Notes: generated by a model not told the origin, from the letters alone. A stretch of 5,958 nucleotides of DNA from Bacteroidia bacterium (GCA_025450095.1 JANWID010000329.1:1-5958), one strand, 5' to 3'. Positions 1 through 5,958 are shown, counted from the first letter of the stretch. Translations and numbers: made by a program.

Positions 1-971
1 GTATAACCTTTCTCGCGCATCCAGTCATCATTAAATATTTTTCCAAGGTAACGGGTTCCGTGATCATGAAATATAACCACAACAGTTTCTCCTTCCTTAA
101 AATTATCCTTAAGCTGCAGCAGTCCTGCCATGGCGCTGCCGGCTGAATTACCAACCCAGATTCCTTCCTTCTTCACAATTTCACGGGTCATCATCGCAGC
201 ATCTTTATCCGTAACTTTTTCGAAATGATCGATCAGGTTAAAGTCAACATTCTTCGGAAGAAAATCTTCACCGATTCCTTCAGTTACGTAAGGATATATT
301 TCGTTCTTATCAAAGACCCCGGTTTCCTTATACTTTTTAAAAACTGAACCATAGGTATCAATTCCCCAAACTTTAAGCTTTGGATTTTTTTCCTTCAGGA
401 ATTTCGCAGTTCCGCAAATGGTACCACCGGTACCTACACCAACTACTAAATGATCTACTTTGCCTTCTGTCTGAGCCCATATTTCAGGTCCGGTAGTTTC
501 ATAATGCGCAACTGCATTGGAAGGATTGTCGTATTGATTTGGATAAAAAGAATTTGGTATTTCCCGGTTCAGGCGTGCCGCAACAGAATAATATGAACGG
601 GGATCTTCAGGTTCAACGTTAGTAGGACATACGATAACTTCCGCACCAAAGGCTTTGAGTGCATCAACTTTTTCCTTGCTTTGTTTATCGGTTGTTGTGA
701 AAATGCATTTATAACCTTTAATAATTGCAACTATAGCCAGGCCCATCCCGGTATTACCCGAAGTACCTTCGATGATGGTTCCACCAGGTTTTAAAACACC
801 GGCTTTTTCAGCGTCCTCTACCATTTTTAACGCCATCCGATCCTTAATAGAATTGCCCGGGTTAAAAGTTTCAACCTTTGCCAATACCGTTGCCTTTACG
901 TCTTTTGCTACCCGGTTCAACTTCACAAGTGGCGTATTACCAATGGTTTCCAATATGTTTTTAAAGTACAT
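1..971 (-). CDS. cbs: Cystathionine beta-synthase, PLP-dependent (partial, C-terminus beyond window edge)
   Basis: This is a fold-type II PLP enzyme expected to condense serine with homocysteine to cystathionine in the cytoplasm; cysteine synthase activity is the main alternative. I translated 323 complete codons from the ATG at 971. The PLP-binding lysine is K43 in NSIKDR (40-45). The GTSGNTG loop at 69-75 carries N73, expected to contact the PLP ring hydroxyl. The phosphate-binding loop is GTGGT at 180-184. NSAGS at 275-279 has a serine placed like the pyridine-nitrogen serine. The segments QYDNPSNAVAHY (146-157), EGIGEDF and a terminal DDWMREKG resemble cystathionine beta-synthases more than CysK. 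There is no N-terminal haem-binding extension like that of the human enzyme. Bacteroidota homologues often end with a CBS-domain pair, but that part would lie left of the window, so its presence is unknown. The frame stays open upstream to the TGA at 1041, but ATG 971 gives the family's usual N-terminus (MYFKNILETIGNTPLVKL). Confidence 0.93.
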   Translation of the reverse strand, partial: MYFKNILETIGNTPLVKLNRVAKDVKATVLAKVETFNPGNSIKDRMALKMVEDAEKAGVLKPGGTIIEGTSGNTGMGLAIVAIIKGYKCIFTTTDKQSKEKVDALKAFGAEVIVCPTNVEPEDPRSYYSVAARLNREIPNSFYPNQYDNPSNAVAHYETTGPEIWAQTEGKVDHLVVGVGTGGTICGTAKFLKEKNPKLKVWGIDTYGSVFKKYKETGVFDKNEIYPYVTEGIGEDFLPKNVDFNLIDHFEKVTDKDAAMMTREIVKKEGIWVGNSAGSAMAGLLQLKDNFKEGETVVVIFHDHGTRYLGKIFNDDWMREKGY

Positions 972-992
972 GAAGAAATAGAATTTAGGCTG

Positions 993-1000
993 CAAAGGTA
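993..1000 (-). promoter_or_regulatory. Candidate Bacteroidota -7 promoter box (TACCTTTG) for the cystathionine beta-synthase gene
   Basis: Read on the minus strand, TACCTTTG matches the Bacteroidota primary sigma factor -7 consensus TAnnTTTG exactly. It ends 21 bases before the ATG at 971, so the leader would be only about 15 nt. A possible -33 element (TTTC, about 20 bases further upstream) is weak. No Shine-Dalgarno sequence is visible, which is common in this phylum. The promoter would allow the synthase to be transcribed independently of the upstream permease gene. Confidence 0.5.
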
Positions 1001-1001
1001 C

Positions 1002-1029
1002 AAAAACCGCTTTGAATCGCGAAACGGTT
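1002..1029 (-). terminator. Possible weak intrinsic terminator after the permease gene
   Basis: On the minus strand, AACCG (1029-1025) pairs with CGGTT (1009-1005). After one mismatch there are a few further inner pairs, and the helix runs into a short T-run (1006-1002). It lies 12 bases past the permease stop codon. The stem is short and imperfect, so termination would be partial at best. It also abuts the candidate promoter at 993-1000. Confidence 0.3.
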
Positions 1030-1040
1030 ATTCCCGGTTT

Positions 1041-2264
1041 TCACTCGTAACGGATGACCCGGGCGGGTGAAATCCTGGTAATAACCATAGAAGGACCTAT
1101 CAGCATTAACAGGCATGCGAGAATGGTTCCCGCATTAATCAAGACAAGATGTAAAAAGGAGAAATTAACCGGAACCACAGCAACGTAATAAGATTCCTGT
1201 GGTAAGGTTACGAACCCGAACTGCAGCTGTAACAACGCCAGGAAAATTCCAATAATATTTCCTGCAACAATTCCGGTTCCGATAACCGGCATGGCTATAT
1301 AAATAAAAATTTTACGGACACTTTTGTCAGTAGCACCCATCGCTTTCAGGATACCAACCAAAGCAGAATTTTCAAGAATAATGATCAGTAGTGTTGCAAT
1401 CATGCTGATTCCGGCAATGAGCAGGATGAGGGTGATGATGATGACAACATTTATATTTTGAAGATCGAGCCAGTGAAACATCTGCGGATATTGTTCGCGG
1501 ATACTTTGTGTGTAGTAACGGTAACCTGCGGCATCATTTAATTCTTTATTAAGCCGGTCGAGGTTTGAAAAATCACTTACCAGTAATTCGATTCCTCCTG
1601 CCTGTTCAGTATTCCAGCCGTTCAATTTCCGGATCACACCAATATCACAGAAAACATAAATATTATCGAATTCATTCAACCCGGTTTCATAGATCCCGGC
1701 AACCCTGAATTTTCGAACCCTGGCTGGTTGTTCAATGAAATAAACAATCATGGTATCACCAGTTTTCAGTGATAATCTTCCGGCTGTAGTGAGTGAAAGC
1801 AGGACTTCCTGCATGGGAAGGCTGTCACCGGTTTGTATAATTCTGCCTTCGATGATTTTATCCTGCAGGAATTCCCAGCTGTAATCAGATCCCACACCTT
1901 TCAGCACAATACCTTCAATTTCATTTTCAGTTTTGATTATACCCGCCTTAGTTGCGAACTTTTGTACGTGAGAAACTCCAGGCCAGGAATCTAATTTTTT
2001 AAAAAACGGTGCATTTAATGAGAGTGGTTGTTCTTCGTACGAGTTGTTAGAATCAAAATTTCCAATCCGGATATGGGCGCCAAAACCGATAACTTTTTTT
2101 GTGATCTCATTTCGAAAACCCGTCACAACCATTACGGCAATTATCATTACAGCAACTCCAAGCGCGATACCCGCAATAGCAATACGTATAACCGGATTAA
2201 GGAAACGGTGTCTTCCTGCCTTTCCGCCCAGGATTTTTGCTGCGATGTACCGTTCGTAATTCAA
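1041..2264 (-). CDS. LolC/LolE-type ABC transporter permease (lipoprotein release, FtsX/MacB family)
   Basis: This is a complete 407-residue inner-membrane permease. The topology is typical of LolC/LolE: TM1 at about 28-49, a large periplasmic MacB-core-like domain at about 50-270, then TM2 at about 272-297, TM3 at about 320-345 and TM4 at about 370-395. The cytoplasmic segment after TM2 (ENSALVGILKAMGATDKSV, 298-316) is the coupling region of FtsX-like permeases that contacts the ATPase. The family's role is to extract outer-membrane lipoproteins from the inner membrane and pass them to LolA, working with the ATPase LolD. No LolD gene is visible here, so the ATPase is presumably encoded elsewhere. 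The best start is TTG at 2264, which gives the usual short N-terminus MNYERYIAAKIL. No in-frame ATG lies upstream, and the first downstream ATG falls inside TM1. The stop is TGA and the C-terminus (SPARVIRYE) is family-like. Another FtsX-type exporter cannot be excluded. Confidence 0.88.
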   Translation of the reverse strand: MNYERYIAAKILGGKAGRHRFLNPVIRIAIAGIALGVAVMIIAVMVVTGFRNEITKKVIGFGAHIRIGNFDSNNSYEEQPLSLNAPFFKKLDSWPGVSHVQKFATKAGIIKTENEIEGIVLKGVGSDYSWEFLQDKIIEGRIIQTGDSLPMQEVLLSLTTAGRLSLKTGDTMIVYFIEQPARVRKFRVAGIYETGLNEFDNIYVFCDIGVIRKLNGWNTEQAGGIELLVSDFSNLDRLNKELNDAAGYRYYTQSIREQYPQMFHWLDLQNINVVIIITLILLIAGISMIATLLIIILENSALVGILKAMGATDKSVRKIFIYIAMPVIGTGIVAGNIIGIFLALLQLQFGFVTLPQESYYVAVVPVNFSFLHLVLINAGTILACLLMLIGPSMVITRISPARVIRYE

Positions 2265-2290
2265 AGGGGGTGTGTATTGATTATACGGCG

Positions 2291-2322
2291 TAAAATTATC
2301 ACATTCGCACGATCCGCAACAA
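2291..2322 (-). promoter_or_regulatory. Candidate promoter of the LolC/E-type permease gene
   Basis: On the minus strand, TAATTTTA (2298-2291) matches the Bacteroidota -7 box TAnnTTTG except for its last base. A TTGTTG (2322-2317) lies 18 bases further upstream as a possible -33 element. A TATAAT (2285-2280) closer to the TTG start is a sigma70-like alternative but would leave almost no leader. No comparably good box was found for the plus-strand gene in the same 72-bp region. Confidence 0.3.
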
Positions 2323-2339
2323 GGGATTGAACGATCGTG
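2308..2339. repeat. 7-bp inverted repeat in the divergent intergenic region, overlapping the GTG start at 2337
   Basis: CACGATC (2308-2314) and its reverse complement GATCGTG (2333-2339) are perfect arms separated by 18 bases. The right arm includes the namZ-like GTG start and contains the palindrome ACGATCGT (2331-2338). It could be an operator or an RNA hairpin hiding the start codon, but a 7-bp match in a region this size can arise by chance. Confidence 0.3.
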
Positions 2340-3551
2340 AAAAATAAACAGTTTCTGTTTTTTATTTTGATAGCATGGACCTCGATGTCCTGTAATGGCC
2401 AGTCACCACAAGGGAACAACCGTCAGGCGGCTTCTGGCGCATCAAAGGGGATTCGTTGTGGTGCTGATCGGGGAGAAGCATACCTTTCGTTGTTGGCCGG
2501 AAAAAAAGTTGGTGTTGTAGCTAACCAGACATCACTCGCAGGCACCGTACACCTGGTTGATTATCTGCTGAAAAATAATATTAATGTAACGAAGGTCTTT
2601 GCACCTGAACACGGCTTCCGGGGTGAAGCCGGGCCAGGGGATACAGTCAATTCAGGCAAAGACTCAAAAACAGGATTGCCGCTTGTTTCCCTTTATGGTA
2701 AATCCCGTAAGCCTTCACCCGACGATCTGATAGATTTAGACGTGATCATTTTTGACATCCAGGATGCAGGAGCGCGCTTCTATACCTATATCTCTACCTT
2801 GCACTATATACTGGAAGCTTGCGCTGAATCAGGATTGCCAGTGATCATCCTCGACCGTCCCAATCCCACTGGTTTTTATATTGACGGTCCGGTTCTCGAT
2901 ACTGCATTCCGTTCATTTGTAGGCATTGCACCCATACCTGTTGTGCATGGATTAACGTTGGGTGAATATGCGAAAATGGCAAATGGCGAAAGGTGGCTTG
3001 CTAACGGTGTTCAATGCCAGATCACAGTTATTGCAGTAGAAAACTACCGTCATAATCTTGAATACCGGCTTCCTGTTGCACCTTCTCCAAACCTTCCCGA
3101 CATGGAATCAATATACCTGTATCCCAGCCTGTGTTTTTTTGAGGGAACGGCTGTTTCGGTAGGGAGGGGACCCCAGTGGCCCTTCCGGATTATCGGCTTT
3201 CCGGGATATGCAAAGGGAACAATTACATTTACGCCTGCTGATATACCCGGAGTGATAAAAGATCCTCCCTATGAAGGAACTGTATGTAAAGGCGATCGTT
3301 TGCATGCGAACTGGACTTCCGTTACCGCGAATCCCGGAATTCAGCTGGAATACCTTTTGGAGATGTATAAAGCTTATCCCGACAAGGATAAATTTTTTAT
3401 TAATTTTTTTGAGAAGCTTGCCGGAAATAAAACGCTACGTGTACAAATCATTTCGGGGCTTTCAGCTGCAGAGATACGGCAGAGCTGGAAACCGGAATTG
3501 GATCGCTACAGGAACATGCGGAAAAAATATTTACTTTACCCCGATAAATAA
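2337..3551 (+). CDS. namZ: NamZ-family exo-beta-N-acetylmuramidase (DUF1343/GH171) lipoprotein
   Basis: This 404-residue protein is expected to remove terminal MurNAc from the non-reducing ends of peptidoglycan fragments during cell-wall turnover, as characterised NamZ enzymes do. Family motifs in order are GVVANQTS (59-66), EHGFRG (91-96), SLYG (118-121), DIQDAGARFYTY (140-151), LDRPNP (172-177), PSPNLP (249-254), FFEGT (267-271) and SVGRG (274-278), ending in W..EL..Y...R.KYLLY (384-401). E91 of EHGFRG is an obvious catalytic candidate, which is my inference. The N-terminus has lysines, a hydrophobic stretch and Cys19 in SMSC, so it is a probable lipoprotein with a loose Bacteroidota lipobox. 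No acidic run follows Cys19, which favours a periplasm-facing position. The GTG at 2337 must be the start: an in-frame TGA lies at 2328-2330, and the first ATG (residue 17) would delete the signal peptide. A purine-rich AAGGG (2321-2325) is a weak ribosome-binding candidate. The gene is divergent from the permease gene. Confidence 0.92.
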   Translation: MKNKQFLFFILIAWTSMSCNGQSPQGNNRQAASGASKGIRCGADRGEAYLSLLAGKKVGVVANQTSLAGTVHLVDYLLKNNINVTKVFAPEHGFRGEAGPGDTVNSGKDSKTGLPLVSLYGKSRKPSPDDLIDLDVIIFDIQDAGARFYTYISTLHYILEACAESGLPVIILDRPNPTGFYIDGPVLDTAFRSFVGIAPIPVVHGLTLGEYAKMANGERWLANGVQCQITVIAVENYRHNLEYRLPVAPSPNLPDMESIYLYPSLCFFEGTAVSVGRGPQWPFRIIGFPGYAKGTITFTPADIPGVIKDPPYEGTVCKGDRLHANWTSVTANPGIQLEYLLEMYKAYPDKDKFFINFFEKLAGNKTLRVQIISGLSAAEIRQSWKPELDRYRNMRKKYLLYPDK

Positions 3552-3582
3552 AAAACTTCCCCGCATGAGGGAAGTTTTTTTT
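3550..3582. terminator. Bidirectional intrinsic terminator between convergent genes
   Basis: CTTCCC (3556-3561) and GGGAAG (3569-3574) form a perfect stem with a 7-base loop. It is extended by A-run/T-run pairing (3550-3555 with 3575-3580), with eight T's at 3575-3582. The A-run on the left gives a T-run on the other strand, so it can end both the plus-strand namZ-like gene (stop at 3549-3551, overlapping the stem) and the minus-strand secreted-protein gene (stop at 3607-3609). Confidence 0.9.
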
Positions 3583-3609
3583 ATTTAGAATATTTTTTTC
3601 CTGAACTTA

Positions 3610-3864
3610 TTCCTGGATGTTGAATTTAAAGCGTCCAACAGCAGGTCCTTTCTGAATGATCAGCATGTACATGCCATTCGCGAATCCGGGCAGATTTACT
3701 TCCTCACCGGTAAGGCCTTCATTGGCGGTTCTCACTTCCGAAATTAATTCTCTTCCGGCCATATCACAAACTTTCACGGAATATGGTTTATCATCATCTG
3801 ATTCAAAAACATAATTTATATGAAATTTTGTAGGATTGGGATAAGCGTTAAGATGGATGGATCC
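3610..3864 (-). other. Type IX secretion system C-terminal sorting domain (type A-like)
   Basis: The last 85 residues begin GSIHLNAYPNPT, the typical (hydrophobic)-x-x-YPNP opening of T9SS type A sorting domains. Then come the core VKVCDMAGREL and the closing elements NGMYMLIIQKG and RFKFNIQE, resembling the usual 'G.Y.....' and 'K..v..' strands. In T9SS cargo this domain directs passage across the outer membrane and is then cleaved, with the protein released or attached to A-LPS. The upstream TGA separates it from the rest of the protein. Confidence 0.88.
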
Positions 3865-3888
3865 GGATTCCGGTGCAAAACGCGGATT

Positions 3889-4173
3889 GGGATCTGCATA
3901 CGTTGTAAATGTTACTCCGTTCCCCCACATTGATGTGCTACCATAAACGCATTTTGTTGCCACCCATGCCTGGTAAGTTGTTTGCGGCAGCAGATTCATA
4001 ATCCAGAAGGAACCTGGATCCGGGTTGGCAGCAATTTTTATCGTTTTGTAGTTTGTTGTTCCACTCACAGCATATCGCACCATTACTGAATCAGCACCAT
4101 TTGAAGGGGTCCATCCCAGTAAAGCTTTGTTGAAACTTATGTCTGTCACATTTATAGTTCCGACACCGGGACA
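3889..4173 (-). other. Fibronectin type III-like domain 3
   Basis: This domain begins CPGVGTINVTDIS and contains KALLGWTPS, DSVMVRYAVSG, IMNLLPQTTYQAWV, TKCVYGSTS and TFTTYADP. It is the last module before the T9SS sorting domain and keeps both conserved cysteines. Confidence 0.75.
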
Positions 4174-4452
4174 CGCGAGCGGTGTAGTAAAGAATTTTGA
4201 TGGTGAGAACAGGCTGATGTTTGTTCCGCAAAGCGATTTAACACTCCACTCATAACTGGTTCCGGGAATTAACTGGTGTACCTCACCGTTAGTCAGTGAT
4301 CAGTAAACCCTTTTATACAGGTAGGGGATAGTTCCTACCTGGCGGTAACGGATTACAAAACGATCGGCCTGCGTATCAAACCATGATAATTTTGCCATCG
4401 TAGCATTTACCACATCCGTAGAAAGATATTGTGGTGTGGAACCACAGGGCAT
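4174..4452 (-). other. Fibronectin type III-like domain 2, interrupted by an in-frame TGA
   Basis: The first half, from MPCGSTPQ to YLYKRVY, ends at the stop codon 4302-4300. The second half, SLTNGEVHQLIPGTSYEW followed by SVKSLCG, resumes in the same frame. Aligned to domain 1 on YKWSV/YEWSV, the two halves need no gap. The stop falls opposite the Gly of VPGIQ in domain 1. Confidence 0.8.
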
Positions 4453-5958
4453 TGGACCAGAGAGCGTGTTGAATTGCAGGATGGCAGAACCTGATTGTCC
4501 TGATGCGCAAAGTGCGGTAACACTCCATTTATAAGTTTCTCCTTCAACGAGGTTTTCGAGCAACGCGTTGTTTTGAATACCAGGCACAGTGATGGAGTAG
4601 TTTGCAGAAGTTGAGATTTGTGAATATTCAATACGAAATGAATCCGCTGTTACTGCAGGATTCCAGGTCAGCATTGCCTCGTTTTTAGTGATAGCATAAT
4701 GATACAGCATATCCGGTGTTCCACAGGGCTGTGCCGTTAATGAACTTACAGTAACAGTTTGAAGTGCTGATTTACATCCCAGAGCGTTAACTGCACGGAC
4801 AGTAAAAGTTGCCGGTGCATTCACAGTAATTGATGAAGTATTCGCGCCATTTGACCAGATGTAATAATGAGCTGTTGGTTCGTAAGCAGAAAGCTGGTAT
4901 GAAGAATTTGGTATATATGTACTCAATACAGCAGGTGGCTCAGGCTGTGGATTATTTGAAATGGTAATATTCGCAGAGGTTGTTATGCCATTTCCATCCG
5001 TCACTGCTACTGAATAAACTCCGTCAGAGTTAATGGTTATCGATTGTGTAGTTTGTCCACCCGGTGACCAGAGATAAGAATTACCCTGGCTTGCACTCAG
5101 TGTCATATTGGTGCCCGGGCATATCATTCCGGTTCCTGTAGAGGTGGTAATCGTTGCAGGCGGACCATTAACCAATGTTACATTCACATGAGTTGAGGTA
5201 GCTGAACATCCGGCGGCATTAAAGGCAGTAACGCTGTATGATCCTGCAGCACTGACAACAATCGATGATGTGGTCTGGCCATCAGGTGACCATACATATG
5301 AAGTTCCACCGGAAGCAGTAAGTGTGACTGTTTGACCAGGTTGCAATGCTGTAGGTCCGTTTGCTGTTATTGTTGCATTCACCGGACCTGATAGCGTGAC
5401 ATTAGTCGTGGCTGAAGTTGCAGAACATCCTGGGCTGTTTGTTACCTGCACAGAATAAGAACCAGTAGTGCTTACAGTAATGGATGAAGTATTTTGTCCT
5501 CCGGGTAACCATAAATAACTATTACCTGGTGTTGCAGTTAGTGTAACGCTTCCTCCCTGGCAAAGTGAAGTAGGTCCTCCTGCAGTAATAGTTGCAGCAG
5601 GTACTTGTCCAACAGTAATGGATACCGGCGCAGAAACTGCAGAGCATCCATTGGAATTGGTAACGTTGACTGTATAATTTCCTGCTATTCCGGTTGTGAT
5701 AGAAGAAGTAGTTTGCCCACCAGGTGACCATACATAAGCAGTCATTCCTGCAGGGGCAGTTAGCATAACAGATGCTCCCTGGCAAATTGTAGTAGATCCG
5801 TTTGGTGTTATAGTAGCAGTTGGTGCAGGATTAACAGTAACACTCACTGGGTTTGCAACTGCAGTGCAACCGGTACCACTTCCAACACTTACATAATAAG
5901 AACCGGAAGCATTCACAGTGATGGACTGCGTAGTTTGTCCACCTGGAAACCATTGGTA
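4300..5958 (-). CDS. Large T9SS-type secreted protein with Ig-like repeats and FnIII domains (5' end beyond window; ends at premature TGA)
   Basis: The frame is open from the right edge of the window to a TGA at 4300-4302 (552 codons visible). The true start and signal peptide lie outside. The GTG at 5916 is an internal valine codon within a repeat, not a start. In coding order there are six Ig-like repeats (the first cut by the edge), one complete FnIII-like domain (about 4453-4734; A.LTW, F.IEY, TYKWSV and Cys in ALC) and half of a second (from about 4452; LSW, FVIRYRQVGT). Such arrays are typical of Bacteroidota adhesins, gliding-associated and other extracellular proteins, and serve as spacers or binding modules. 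No catalytic domain is visible in this part. The domain pattern continues on the far side of the TGA without a frameshift, so this is one gene broken by a single stop. As written, the product lacks its sorting domain. Confidence 0.85.
   Translation of the reverse strand, partial: YQWFPGGQTTQSITVNASGSYYVSVGSGTGCTAVANPVSVTVNPAPTATITPNGSTTICQGASVMLTAPAGMTAYVWSPGGQTTSSITTGIAGNYTVNVTNSNGCSAVSAPVSITVGQVPAATITAGGPTSLCQGGSVTLTATPGNSYLWLPGGQNTSSITVSTTGSYSVQVTNSPGCSATSATTNVTLSGPVNATITANGPTALQPGQTVTLTASGGTSYVWSPDGQTTSSIVVSAAGSYSVTAFNAAGCSATSTHVNVTLVNGPPATITTSTGTGMICPGTNMTLSASQGNSYLWSPGGQTTQSITINSDGVYSVAVTDGNGITTSANITISNNPQPEPPAVLSTYIPNSSYQLSAYEPTAHYYIWSNGANTSSITVNAPATFTVRAVNALGCKSALQTVTVSSLTAQPCGTPDMLYHYAITKNEAMLTWNPAVTADSFRIEYSQISTSANYSITVPGIQNNALLENLVEGETYKWSVTALCASGQSGSAILQFNTLSGPMPCGSTPQYLSTDVVNATMAKLSWFDTQADRFVIRYRQVGTIPYLYKRVY
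4453..4734 (-). other. Fibronectin type III-like domain 1
   Basis: This domain starts AQPCGTPDML after the last Ig repeat and contains EAMLTWNP, DSFRIEYSQ, NNALLENLVEGETYKWSV and ALCASGQSG. That order (core Trp, Tyr-rich strand, L..L..G..Y.W.V, then Cys) is the standard Bacteroidota FnIII pattern. The N-terminal Cys of PCG and the Cys of ALC recur in domains 2 and 3 and may form a disulfide. Confidence 0.75.
4735..5958 (-). repeat. Tandem array of Ig-like repeats (five complete, one cut by the window edge)
   Basis: In coding order the units lie at about 5821-5958 (partial), 5599-5820, 5380-5598, 5158-5379, 4933-5157 and 4735-4932. The shared pattern is ATIT..G.T..C.G..VTLTA..G.SY.WSPGGQTTSSITV...G.YSV.V.N..GCSA. 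The PGGQTT cores start at 5946, 5724, 5505, 5286 and 5064, a spacing of 219-222 bases. The last unit is diverged (IWSNGANTSS). Similarity is visible in DNA too: a 20-base stretch at 5717-5736 matches 5279-5298 at 19 positions. Confidence 0.9.

Larger units (their letters stand above)
3607..4299 (-). pseudogene. 3' portion of the interrupted secreted protein: end of FnIII-2, FnIII-3 and T9SS sorting domain
   Basis: This 230-codon stretch is the direct in-frame continuation of the sequence ending at the TGA at 4300-4302. It begins SLTNGEVHQLIPGTSYEW, which completes the second fibronectin III domain (to about 4174). A third FnIII-like domain follows (about 3889-4173), with LGWTPSNGADSVMVRY and the conserved Cys in TKC. 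The C-terminal T9SS domain comes last. No ATG or TTG occurs in the first 50 codons. The first possible start, GTG at 4149, lies inside FnIII-3 and gives no signal peptide, so independent expression as an exported protein is very unlikely. It is either a remnant cut off by a nonsense mutation or part of an intact gene misread at one base. The stop is TAA. Confidence 0.75.

Noticed and set aside
772..981. Plus-strand open frame of 69 codons
   Set aside because: It lies fully antisense to the highly conserved cystathionine beta-synthase coding region and has no recognisable features of its own.
2028..2330. Plus-strand open frames over the permease N-terminus
   Set aside because: They are antisense to the permease's first transmembrane region and have low-complexity composition typical of shadow frames.
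3271..3588. Second plus-strand frame within and past the NamZ-like gene
   Set aside because: It overlaps the conserved C-terminal part of the muramidase in another frame and runs through the terminator hairpin, so it is not a plausible gene.
3607..4149. Independent small gene starting at GTG 4149
   Set aside because: The GTG is an internal valine of FnIII domain 3, no signal peptide or ribosome-binding site precedes it, and homology-like sequence continues upstream to the TGA.
4300..4302. TGA recoded as a sense codon (alternative genetic code)
   Set aside because: The rest of the coding sequence in the window, over 1,800 codons, contains no other internal TGA, whereas a reassigned codon should recur. 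The permease ends at a TGA at a family-typical C-terminus, and TGG is used normally for tryptophan.
4270..4302. Selenocysteine insertion at the TGA
   Set aside because: The position lies in a structural FnIII domain with no redox function, neighbouring domains do not have Cys there, and the bases after the TGA form only a 4-bp stem (TCAC/GTGA) rather than a convincing SECIS hairpin.
4735..5958. CRISPR-like or non-coding tandem repeats
   Set aside because: The 219-222 base periodicity is fully explained by protein repeats in one open frame, and units differ mostly as expected for diverged Ig-like domains.

Overview
The window looks like chromosomal DNA of a member of the Bacteroidota, possibly a Chitinophagales-like lineage. 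The evidence is a C-terminal type IX secretion (T9SS) sorting domain, long arrays of secreted Ig-like and fibronectin type III domains, a NamZ-family muramidase lipoprotein, a Bacteroidota-style LolC/LolE-type permease, a cystathionine beta-synthase of the form common in that phylum, and a TAnnTTTG-type promoter box. The genus assignment is only a guess. No RNA genes, CRISPR arrays, insertion sequences or phage genes were seen.

Layout. Bases 1-971 (minus strand) hold the N-terminal 323 codons of a PLP-dependent cystathionine beta-synthase that runs off the left edge. A 69-bp gap contains a weak hairpin and a good Bacteroidota promoter. Bases 1041-2264 (minus) encode a complete 407-residue LolC/LolE-type ABC transporter permease. 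A 72-bp divergent intergenic region follows, and both flanking genes appear to use non-ATG starts (TTG and GTG). Bases 2337-3551 (plus) encode a 404-residue NamZ/DUF1343 exo-beta-N-acetylmuramidase lipoprotein. A strong bidirectional terminator at about 3550-3580 separates it from a convergent gene. Bases 3607-5958 (minus) belong to one large modular secreted protein that enters from the right edge. In coding order it has at least six Ig-like repeats, three fibronectin type III-like domains and a T9SS sorting domain. Its frame is broken by one in-frame TGA at 4300-4302, in the middle of the second fibronectin domain.

Working together. The genes are not an obvious pathway. Lipoprotein release (LolC/E-type permease), peptidoglycan turnover (NamZ) and a T9SS-exported cell-surface or secreted protein all concern the cell envelope, while cystathionine beta-synthase is sulfur amino acid metabolism. 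The permease and synthase genes are co-directional and could be partly co-transcribed, but a separate promoter sits just before the synthase.

Nothing here amounts to a convincing new system. The most notable observation is the single nonsense codon that separates the repeat-rich part of the secreted protein from its own export and anchoring signal.
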